Part shown: piece after piece, positions 44,197-53,100 of the stretch
Layout of the letters: every line of letters starts with the position of its first letter
Position numbering within the stretch: position 1 is the stretch's first letter
Source: Myxococcus qinghaiensis
GTDB lineage: Bacteria > Myxococcota > Myxococcia > Myxococcales > Myxococcaceae
Direction of reading: 5' to 3'
Length of the DNA stretch: 64,000 bases
Assembly (NCBI RefSeq): GCF_024198215.1
Contig: NZ_JAKCFA010000017.1
Coordinates: 207,523 to 271,522, forward strand
Made by a program: the position numbers and the translations under genes
The notes under the pieces: generated by a model
Told to the model about the DNA's origin: nothing
The model's input: only the letters and a program-made list of their open reading frames with translations
Databases searched by the model: none

Positions 44197-45384
44197 CTAC
44201 GGGGCCTCGGGTTCGTCACGCACCGCGAGCAGCGCGAGCGACGTGCCTCCGGGACGCAGACAGACGACACCCAAGCACGGAGTCCCTCGCGAGGGGTCGA
44301 CCCGTGGCACCTGGAAGCGGTACCACCTGCAGCCCTTCAGCCGGGCCGACAGTGCCGACGCCTCCAGCGGTGCGTCAAAGCCACTGAGCCCCGCCAGCGT
44401 GCGCCACAGCGCGAGCCGTCCGTACGCCGCGCCCTCCGCGCCCTGCCACCCGCTCGCGCCCAGGGCCGCCAGCGAGAACAGCTCCGGCACCAGCTCAGCG
44501 GGCTTCGTCCGCTCACAGTCCACGGGCGAATCGCCGCGCAGCAGCTCCAGGTCCAGGTCGACGAGCAGCGAGGTGATGCTGTCGGGAGGGGCCAGGGGGA
44601 GCGCGGGGCGCAGCTTCAGCACGCGCTGCTCGACCTGACTGGGAAAGCCATCATCCCCCCGTCCCGAGATGACGGCGGCGAGCGCGTGAGGCACGGGCTC
44701 GTCTCGCACCACCAGCTTGACGTTGGGCGTGGTCATCTCGTCCTCGTCATCCTCGTTCGAAGCACCGGACATGGCAGCGGAGAGAGAGCCGACCGCATAG
44801 GCGAGGTCGTCGACGCCCAGCTCCCGCCCCAGCGCGGACTCCCAGGGCATGCGCGTCAAGGGAAGTACCGCCAGCGGATGCTCCTGGTCGGCGAGCGTCG
44901 CCCACAGCTCGCGCACCAGTGGCTCCTGGTCCAAGGCAGCGCCACGAAGGACAAGCTCCTGCACGGCGCAGGCGAACACCTCCCTGAGGTCGTCGGGGCC
45001 CTGACGTCGCGCCAGCAGCTCGACGAACGTCGCGGCGGAGCGGTGCGAGGCCAGCAGGTGGGCGAAGTCTCGGGCCCGTCGCGCGGAGGAGTGCCGTCCC
45101 TGGAAGCGCGAGTCGCGGGGCTGGCGTGCGAGCTCCAGCAGGGCCAGGGCACTCTCGAGCCGCGCGTTCCGGGCGAGCACCTCTTCCACCCGGTCGGAGA
45201 GGGAGTGCAGCCGCCAGCGCTCCTCGGAGGGCGTGGACTCCTGGCGCGCCTCGAGTCCAGCGGCGAGCGCCACCAGCGTCTCGAAGTCACCCTGCTCGCC
45301 CAGTCGCTCGACGCGCGCGAGCAATTCCCTCAGGCCGGAGGAGGTGCTGACTTCGTCGAGGAGCGCGCTCACCGTCGAATTCAT
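44197..45384 (-). CDS. Unknown soluble protein (395 aa)
   Basis: A 395-residue protein that I do not recognise. It is mainly helical: repeated E-L-L-A-R-V-E-R-L, L-E-S-A-L-A-L-L-E-L-A and F-V-E-L-L-A-R-R-Q-G suggest an alpha-solenoid in residues 1-190. An acidic patch (N-E-D-D-E-D-E) is followed by a mixed domain with R-L-A-L-W-R-T-L-A-G-L-S-G-F-D-A, ending L-A-L-L-A-V-R-D-E-P. No signal or membrane segment. Such proteins are myxobacteria-restricted in my experience; no function is offered. Confidence 0.65.
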   Translation of the reverse strand: MNSTVSALLDEVSTSSGLRELLARVERLGEQGDFETLVALAAGLEARQESTPSEERWRLHSLSDRVEEVLARNARLESALALLELARQPRDSRFQGRHSSARRARDFAHLLASHRSAATFVELLARRQGPDDLREVFACAVQELVLRGAALDQEPLVRELWATLADQEHPLAVLPLTRMPWESALGRELGVDDLAYAVGSLSAAMSGASNEDDEDEMTTPNVKLVVRDEPVPHALAAVISGRGDDGFPSQVEQRVLKLRPALPLAPPDSITSLLVDLDLELLRGDSPVDCERTKPAELVPELFSLAALGASGWQGAEGAAYGRLALWRTLAGLSGFDAPLEASALSARLKGCRWYRFQVPRVDPSRGTPCLGVVCLRPGGTSLALLAVRDEPEAP

Positions 45385-45513
45385 GGCCGGGCAGCCTAGA
45401 GGAACAGGCGTCGGGGGTGGCGCGGAAAAGGAATGACAGCCAACGCTCGGGACTGCCCGGGGTGCGAGGCAACGCGCTGCACACCCCATCGCGGTGGGCC
45501 GGACATTCAATCG

Positions 45514-45526
45514 CGCACGTCGTGCG
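45514..45526. promoter_or_regulatory. Palindrome upstream of the antiporter gene
   Basis: CGCACG and CGTGCG flank one T, about 60 bp upstream of the antiporter start. Together with the repeat at 45539-45556 it may be a regulatory region. Confidence 0.3.
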
Positions 45527-45538
45527 AGGTGGCTCCCT

Positions 45539-45556
45539 TGACGCACGGCAGCGTCA
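45539..45556 (+). promoter_or_regulatory. Inverted repeat overlapping a TTGACG -35
   Basis: TGACGC and GCGTCA are separated by ACGGCA. TTGACG (45538-45543) resembles a -35 box, 45 bp before the antiporter ATG. No good -10 follows. Confidence 0.35.
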
Positions 45557-45587
45557 TTGGGAACTCCCTGGCGAGAGGTAGACCGAC

Positions 45588-46997
45588 ATGACAGGGCCGT
45601 CTCCCCATTCCCCCGCGAGCCGCCCTGGTCAGGGGATGAACTGGCCAGCGATGGGGCTGCTGTCGGCCTCGGCCGTCATCAACCTGACCAACGTCGCGGC
45701 GATGGCCGAGTACGGGCTGGGCTCGGTGGTGCTGTACCTCATCCCCGCGCTGGTCTTCCTGCTGCCCGCGGCCTTCATCGCCGCGGAGCTGGGCAGCACC
45801 TGGCCCGGAGGTGTCTTCACGTGGGTCCATGAGGCCCTGGGGGAGAAGTGGGCGTTCTGCGCCGCATGGCAGCAGTGGGTGCAGAACGTCATCTTCTATC
45901 CCCTGCTGCTGTCCTTCGCAGCGGGCAACCTCGCGTACGTCGTCTCGCCGGAGCTGGCGCGCAGCGGCCCGTTCAATGGCGTCTTCGTGCTCGCGGGCTT
46001 CGGACTGTGCGCGGCGGTGGCCATACGCGGCGTCGGTCACGCCTCGCGGTTCTCCGTGTGGGGCGTGGTGCTGGGACTCGTGTTCCCCACGGTGCTGCTG
46101 ACGGTGCTGGCGGCGCTGTACCTCCTGGGGGGCCACGCGTCGGCCACGCCGCTGGAGGCGAGTCACTTCCTGCCGCCGTGGTCCGGCATCGGCGGACTGG
46201 TGCTGGTGGTGGGCAACTTCCTCGCCTACGGCGGCGTGGAGGTGAGCGCGGTGCACGTCCGGGAGATGAAGGACGCGCGCCATGGCTACCCCAAGGCCAT
46301 GGTGCTGATGGCGCTGCTCGCCACGCTCATCTTCGTGTTCTCCACGCTGGGCGTCGCCGTGGCCGTCCAGAGCAAGGACCTGGACTTGAGCGCGGGGCTC
46401 ATCCAGGCCTTCGAGACGTACCTGTCTGTGTATGGATTGAAGCGGGTGGCGTCGGTTTTCGCGCTGCTGTTCCTGCTCGCCACGCTGGGCACGGTGCTCA
46501 CCTGGATACTGGGCCCCAATCACAGCCTGTTGCTGGTGGGACGCAAGGGATTGCTGCCGCCGTTCTTCCAGCGCACCAACGTCCATGGCACTCCCACGGC
46601 GCTCCTGGCCACGCAGACCGTGCTGGTGGCGCTGCTCGCCCTGGCGTTCTTCGTCGCGAAGGACGTCAATCAAGTCTATTGGGCGCTCGCGGCCATGACG
46701 ACACAGCTCTACATCCCCATGTATGGGCTGCTGTTCGTGTCGGCGTTGAAGCTGCGTCGCACGCGCCCCGACGTCCCGCGAGGCTACCGGGCCCCCGCCC
46801 TGCCCCTGCTTGCCTGGGTGGGAATCGTGTCCTGCACCCTGGCCTTCATCGTGGGCTTCGTGCCCCCCAAGCAGCTCCAGGTGAAACAACCCATCGCCTA
46901 TGTGGCGCGACTCGGAGGACTCGTGTTCACCCTGGCCGCCGTGCCCTTCGTGATCTACGCGCGCAGACGGCCGGAGTGGCGACAGCCGCACCCGTAG
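45588..46997 (+). CDS. APC-superfamily amino-acid antiporter (GadC-like)
   Basis: A 469-residue polytopic protein with 12 predicted membrane helices. The first helix has the unwound I-N-L-T-N-V-A-A-M-A-E-Y-G motif and a W-P-G-G-V-F-T-W-V segment of helix 2; helix 6 has F-L-A-Y-G-G-V-E-V. This order matches the GadC/glutamate-GABA antiporter group of the APC superfamily. Members exchange an external amino acid for an internal decarboxylation product, an interesting thought given the PLP decarboxylase at 25179, although that is 19 kb away. A GAGAGG site lies upstream of the ATG. Confidence 0.86.
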   Translation: MTGPSPHSPASRPGQGMNWPAMGLLSASAVINLTNVAAMAEYGLGSVVLYLIPALVFLLPAAFIAAELGSTWPGGVFTWVHEALGEKWAFCAAWQQWVQNVIFYPLLLSFAAGNLAYVVSPELARSGPFNGVFVLAGFGLCAAVAIRGVGHASRFSVWGVVLGLVFPTVLLTVLAALYLLGGHASATPLEASHFLPPWSGIGGLVLVVGNFLAYGGVEVSAVHVREMKDARHGYPKAMVLMALLATLIFVFSTLGVAVAVQSKDLDLSAGLIQAFETYLSVYGLKRVASVFALLFLLATLGTVLTWILGPNHSLLLVGRKGLLPPFFQRTNVHGTPTALLATQTVLVALLALAFFVAKDVNQVYWALAAMTTQLYIPMYGLLFVSALKLRRTRPDVPRGYRAPALPLLAWVGIVSCTLAFIVGFVPPKQLQVKQPIAYVARLGGLVFTLAAVPFVIYARRRPEWRQPHP

Positions 46998-47224
46998 TCC
47001 CCCGCTGAAACAAGACGCCTGCCTGGTCGCTCCTCGCGCGGTGCCGCGCATTCACGCGCATGGCGAGAGCGCGCGCACGCGCTGTCCCGATGTGTCGTCG
47101 ACGCCCGCATCGACGGAATGTCACGACCCGGTTGGATGCGTCGCTGCGTATTCGCCATGGAGGGGTGCCCCCCAACCCGCATCCCTGGCCGCGAGTCTCT
47201 CCTCGCTCACCACGAAAGTTCTCC

Positions 47225-48826
47225 ATGTCTCGAACTCCCGAGGCCCACGCATGGCCGTGGCGTCTCAGCACGTCTTTATTGACAGTGCTCACGCTGCTGG
47301 CCCTGGGACCCGCCGCCCTCGCCGCCCCCGCGACAAGCTCCGCCATCAGCTCCCAGCCGGAGGGGCCACAGCTGATTCCTCCCGAGTGCCCTGGCTGTGA
47401 GCCAGACCCCAACTGCGAGCCGGAGTACTGCGACGGGGTGGACAACGACTGCGACGGCCAGATTGACGAGGGTCTCAGGCGCACCATCTATCGCGACGCG
47501 GACGGAGACGGGCATGGCACGGGGGCAGGCCAGCAGGGCTGCCTGGAGCCGGGCTGGGCGCTCAACAACAACGACTGCAACGACTCCAACGCCGCCGTAT
47601 GGCAGGGCGGGCGGTTCTACCGGGACGCGGACGGAGATGGCTACGGCGCGCCCGGCATTTGGGTGGACGCCTGTGGCCGCCCTGCTGGCTACGTCACGGA
47701 TGCCACCGACTGCAATGACGGCAATTCCACCGTCAAGCCGGGAGTCAACAAGCAGTGTGGAGTAGGAGCCTGCGCCCGGAGTGTGCAGGCCTGCGTCAAC
47801 GGCGTGGAGCAGGCCTGCGTCCCCTACGCGGCCTCCCCCGAGATTTGCGACAGGGTCGACAACAACTGCAACGGCCAGGTGGATGACCTTCCGCCCATCT
47901 CCTGCGGCACCGGAGCCTGCCAGCGCACCGTTCCGGCATGCGGCAACACTTGCGAGATGGTGGAGGTCGGACACGACAAGCCACCCAAGGAGGTGTGCAC
48001 GTGGGGAGACAACGCCTGCGAGCCGGGCTTTCCCTCCACGGAGACGTGCAACAACACGGACGACAACTGCAACGGCACCGTGGATGAAGGCGTCCTGCTC
48101 ACGTACTACCGGGACAACGACGGGGACGGCTACGGCGCCGGCGCTCCGCTCGGCAGCGCGTGCAGCGCGCCCGGCGGCACCGCCACCAACAGCCTGGACT
48201 GCAACGACGCGAACGCCGCGGTGAAGCCCGGAGCGATGAAGCAGTGCGGCGTCGGTGCCTGCGCCAGGAGCGTCCAGGCCTGCGTCAACGGCGTGGAGCA
48301 GCCCTGCACGCCGTACGCCCCGCATCAGGAGATCTGCGACAAGGAAGACAACGACTGCAACGGGCAGGTGGACGACCTTCCCCTCATCTCCTGCGGACTG
48401 GGCGCCTGCCAGCGAAGCGCGCCTGCATGCGGCAATCTGTGCGAGTGGGTCGAGGTCGGGGACGGAAAGCCGCCCAAGCAGTTCTGCGAGTGGGGTGAGT
48501 ACGGCACGTGCACGCCGGGCACTCCGACTCCGGAAGCGTGCGCCAATGGCATCGACGAGGACTGCACCGGCGTCGCCGATGACTCGAGCGACAGCTCGAA
48601 GTGGTCCACCTTCTATCCAGACCGGGACCATGACGGCTACGGCACCCACTGGGACGCGACGACCCAGTGCATGCAGCCTCCGAACACGTCCAGGAATCCA
48701 GGCGACTGTGACGACACCCGGGCCGACACGAAGCCAGGTGCCGCTGAAATCTGCGACGGCATCGACAACAACTGCTCGGGGTCGCTGGACGAAGGAAATG
48801 TCTGCGACCAGTCCCTCTGCCAGTAA
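47225..48826 (+). CDS. MopE-like secreted cysteine-rich metal-binding protein (copy 1)
   Basis: A 533-residue exported protein. Residues 1-34 form a Sec signal (L-L-T-V-L-T-L-L-A-L-G-P-A-A-L-A). The mature part repeats two motifs: C-D-G-V-D-N-D-C-D-G-Q-I-D-E-G-type units (with C-N-N-T-D-D-N-C-N-G-T and similar) and Y-R-D-A-D-G-D-G-H-G/Y-G-A units followed by D-C-N-D-S/A-N. These D-x-D-x-D-G loops are the 'putative metal-binding motif' found in MopE and many myxobacterial surface proteins; they probably bind calcium. The last 8 residues are C-D-Q-S-L-C-Q. The RHS gene starts 30 bp downstream and is surely in the same transcript. A second, related copy lies at 60859. Confidence 0.88.
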   Translation: MSRTPEAHAWPWRLSTSLLTVLTLLALGPAALAAPATSSAISSQPEGPQLIPPECPGCEPDPNCEPEYCDGVDNDCDGQIDEGLRRTIYRDADGDGHGTGAGQQGCLEPGWALNNNDCNDSNAAVWQGGRFYRDADGDGYGAPGIWVDACGRPAGYVTDATDCNDGNSTVKPGVNKQCGVGACARSVQACVNGVEQACVPYAASPEICDRVDNNCNGQVDDLPPISCGTGACQRTVPACGNTCEMVEVGHDKPPKEVCTWGDNACEPGFPSTETCNNTDDNCNGTVDEGVLLTYYRDNDGDGYGAGAPLGSACSAPGGTATNSLDCNDANAAVKPGAMKQCGVGACARSVQACVNGVEQPCTPYAPHQEICDKEDNDCNGQVDDLPLISCGLGACQRSAPACGNLCEWVEVGDGKPPKQFCEWGEYGTCTPGTPTPEACANGIDEDCTGVADDSSDSSKWSTFYPDRDHDGYGTHWDATTQCMQPPNTSRNPGDCDDTRADTKPGAAEICDGIDNNCSGSLDEGNVCDQSLCQ

Positions 48827-50163
48827 CCCCTTTCGACTCATCCTGGTCCATTTCACATGAGACACGACTCACGCTCTCCGCGTCCCCCTGGACGCCTCAA
48901 GCGGTTCGCCGCGAACACCATGCTGCTCCTCTATGGCACGCAGCTCTTGAGCAGCTGTGTGCCTTCGGGCGCGCCCTCGGAACGCAATGGCGCCGTGGAA
49001 TCCTCACGTGCCCGGTCCACCTCGACGGACAACATTCCCTTGGAGCTGCGTCCGGACACGATTCTCGACACCACCTCCGCCATCCCCGAGGCGCCCGGCA
49101 TCACGCCCTTCACCGCGGACGTGACGGCCGATGGTTCGGCCGCCGTCTCGATTCCGCTCTGGACTCCCCCGGGACGCGCGGGCATTCAACCCTCGCTCGC
49201 CATCGTCTACGACAGCCAGGGCAGTGATGGGCTGCTCGGTCCGGGCTTCAACCTGGCGGGCCTGTCTCAAATCACGCTCTGCCCCAACTCGTTCGCGCGC
49301 GACGGAAGGCTCCAGGCCGCGGACGTCCGCCACTGGGTGCTGCCGTCGGGACCCGGCGCCTACGAGCGCGTCTATTGTCTGGATGGCGCGCGACTGGTGC
49401 GTCCCAGCACGTATGAGTTCAAGACGGAGGTGGACTCGTACACCTCCATCCGCATTCCCAGCGGCGACAGCCACCTCGACCCGGCGACCTTCGAGGTGCG
49501 CGGACGCGATGGACTCATCCGCGTCTACGGCAAGACGACCACGGTCTCCGGGACCCAGCGAGACGACGCGCGCATCCGGGGCTTTCACAGGGGCTTCAAG
49601 AGAGGCACCGTCGATGTCCTCGGAGAAACCTACGAGACAGGCAACATCGAGACAATCGACGCAAGTGTCGTGACCATCACCTGGGCGCTCGCCTCCATCA
49701 AGGACCGCTTCGGCAACCAGATGGATGTGTATTACGACCAGGCGCCCGCCGTCGACGCGAACTCCGTCGCCTGGCATCGCCCGTCGCGCATCACCTACAC
49801 CAGCTTCCGCCACGAAGGCGTCAACCCGGAGACCCAAGCACCGGAGGTCGCCGTCGAGGACGCCCAACGTGAGGTCACCTTCGAGTACGAGTCCAGGCCG
49901 GACACCTTCACCGGCTACCTCTCGGGGGTGAAGGTCGGACGCGACTTCCGGCTGTCGCGCATCAACATGAAAGGCCCTGGCCTCGCTCCCGGTGCGAGCA
50001 CGGTCTCCACAATCCCGCTGCGCTCCTACAAGCTGAAGTACTTCCCCGGCACCGTCAGCAAGCGCAGCCTGCTGACCGAGCTGCGCGAGTGCGACGGCCG
50101 CGACGTCTGCAAGACGCCCGTTCGCTTCGACTGGGAGCAGGGCTCCTGGGAGTTCGACTACCT
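47225..50163 (+). repeat. Duplicated MopE-RHS module, unit 1 (pairs with 60859-63809)
   Basis: The MopE gene, the 29-30 bp spacer and the first about 1.3 kb of the RHS gene are repeated in direct orientation 13.6 kb downstream. Near-identical blocks occur in the RHS part (for example ATCAAGGACCGCTTCGGCAA in both). Such direct repeats are substrates for homologous recombination that would delete the immunity array. Confidence 0.85.
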
Positions 50164-53100
50164 GCCAACCATCAACGTGAGCAATGCCAAGGCGGGCGCG
50201 GGGCTCAGTGCCTTCGGCCTGGGCGCCGGCCGTCAGGGCCTCGCGTACTTCACGGGCTCCGTCCTCAAGGACGAGAACGATTACAACAATCCCACGGATT
50301 ACACCGTGCAGCACTGGGAGGACCGGATGCGGTTGTTGCAGTATCCGGACGCCACCTCCACCACACTCACTCCCTCTGATAGCAGCGGTCACGTCGTCTG
50401 GTACCCCTACTTCAACAATGATGGGAACCCTGTCGGCGGCGGAAGCTCGAACCACTTCTGTGGCAATCGCGCGGACCGCAATCTCTTTCCCCTGGTGACG
50501 GACTGGGATGGTTCAGGCCGCTCCACCGTGGTCGGGCTCTCGTGTGGCTGGGGCCTGTTCGACGGGAGTCCCTTCTACACTCCCGTGTACGGCCACAAAG
50601 TCGATCCCCAGAACGATGCTCTCTATGTCGTCGGGACCGAGCTGAATCCCCAGTACTGGCTGGATGTGGATGGTGACCGGCGCAATGAGCGCGTGTGGGT
50701 GGGGCGCCACCAGGACGACCTCCAGAATCCGACCATCCCGGACCCTTCCATCACGCGTCGTGTCGTTGTCGACAAACCCATTCCCACCACCCTCCGGCCG
50801 CCCTCGGTGCAGACCAGCAGGGCGAACTCCAAGTCACCGACGGTCTACAACCAGAGTTCACGCATCGGCGTGCGCGTGGCGGACCTGGATGGCACCGGCA
50901 AGATGAGCCTGGTGGGCCTGGGCACGAACGGGAGCACGTACCTGGATGCGGTCAGCTTCCGGGAGGTCTCCTCGGGCACCTCCACCGCTGGCGAGCTGCA
51001 CGTCGTACGGACCACGTTGCGCAAGCCCGCCAACTGGTCGCCGTTCTTCCCGAACCTGTTCGCGTTCACCTTCGACTTCATCGACGTGAATGGTGACGGC
51101 CTCCAGGACGCAGTCACGCTGGGTCAGCCCGTGGCGACCGACAGCAGCCTCAAGCTCCTGGTCCAACTCAACACCGGCAAGGGCTTCGCCGAGGTGCGGG
51201 AGACGGTGCTCCCCAGCAGCTTCACCACCGTGCTGCTGGGCGCCAAGACGGAGCACGGCGACTTCGACGGCGATGGCCGTGTGGACCTGGCCATCTTCCG
51301 GCAGGGTTCGCCGGTCCAACTGCTGCTGGCGGGTCCCCAGGGGCAGTTCACCCAGCTCATGAACCTGTCGATTGTCCCCAGCGGGGACAACAAGGAGTGG
51401 TCGCAGGTCGTCGACGTCAACAACGACGGTGTCCTGGACTTCACCTATCGCGTGGGCAACGAGCTGCGCATCGCGCGCCGTCAGAAGCCGGTGGACGAGC
51501 TCAAGCGGGTGCACGGCAACATCCAGCTCGCCACCTACCAGGGTTACTCCGGCCTGAGCTACTCGTTCGAGTACGCGCCGCTCTCCCAGGAGAACCCGCA
51601 CGGCGCCGTCACACCGAGCGAGCCTTTCTACGCCAAGAGCTACACGGAGACGACGACGAAGCCGTGGCTGCGCCTGGCGCCCGAGTCGATGCGCGTCGTC
51701 TCGCGCATGTCCATCCACTCCAACGAGCAGCGCATGCGGAGCTGGCGGCATCTCTATCGCACCGGGCTCTCCGACACGCGGGGCCTGGGCTGGAAGGGCT
51801 TCGGTCAGCACATCGTCATCGACGAGGCGACGGGCACTCGCACCACGACGACCTACGACAACGTCTCCTCGGTGGAGGGGGCGGAGCGCAGGGCCATGGC
51901 GCCCCTGGCTCATCTTCCGACGGAGGAGCTGACCGAGGTGCCGCTCGACGCGAACACGCGGCTCGAGACGAAGCGTCAGTGGACGTACGCACGCACGACC
52001 CAACCCCACACCGCGAGCTACCAGCAGTACGCCACGCGCGTCGTCGAGACGGGTCGCGAAATCAAGAACGGCTCCGCGACGGTGGTCTCCGAGACGGAGA
52101 CGCTCACCTCACTGGATGCCCACGGCACGCCGGTGTCGCAGACCGTGCTCACCCACGGCGCGGCGACGACCGAGCAGGTGACGTCCATCACGACGCCGAA
52201 CTTCAACACCGCCGACTGGCTGTCCCAAGGCACCTGGGTCGTCACCACGTCCTGGATGTCCTGCGCCAGGGCACCCGGGGTCGGCTGCTCGGGACCGCCC
52301 GATGCCGCCAACGTTCGCACGCAGCACGTGGAATACGAGTCGCACGGTCAGGTCAAAAGCGCCGAGAACGAGCCGTCGTTCCTCGGTGAGGCCGTGACCG
52401 CCACCACCTCGGAGACGTACCTCAAGACGGTCTTCGACCGCGGCGCCAAGGGCCTCGTCGAGAAGGTCTCCCAGCACGGGGCCAATGGCATCACTCGCAG
52501 CGAGTCCGTGACCTACGACAGCCGCGACCAGACGCAGTTGGCCACCACCACGGACGCAGAGGGCCTCACCTGGCGCTACCTCTTCCATCCGGGCCTGGGC
52601 GTCCTCGCCCAGACAGCCGACCCGAACGGTGTCCACGTGCGCCTCCAGTACGACGGCTTCGGCCGTCAGCGCATCGTGACGCCGCTGTACCAGGGGCCCT
52701 CGGTGGCCCCCGCGAACAAGTCCATCGTCGAGACGTTCTACGAGTGGGGAGGCACGCTGCCGCGGCACCGGGCGCGGGTCGCCACCCAGAGCGGGACGGT
52801 GGATGAGACCATCACCCGGTTCGACACCCTGGGCCGTCCGGTGACGACCGAGTCCTCGCGTATGGATGGTCAGCCGGTGACCTCCTCGCTCACCTACGAC
52901 GCCCTCGGGCGCGTGGTGAGGACGGAGAGCCCGCGGACCAGCTCCGAACAGCCCACCTGGGAGATCCACGAGTACGACGCGCTCAACCGCGTCACCGCGC
53001 GCCGCTTCGGCGATGGCACCACGGGTCTCTCCGGCAGGCTCGTCGAGAGCTTCAGCTACGTCTCGCCCGCGCCCTACGTCTCGCAGGCGATGTCCACGGA

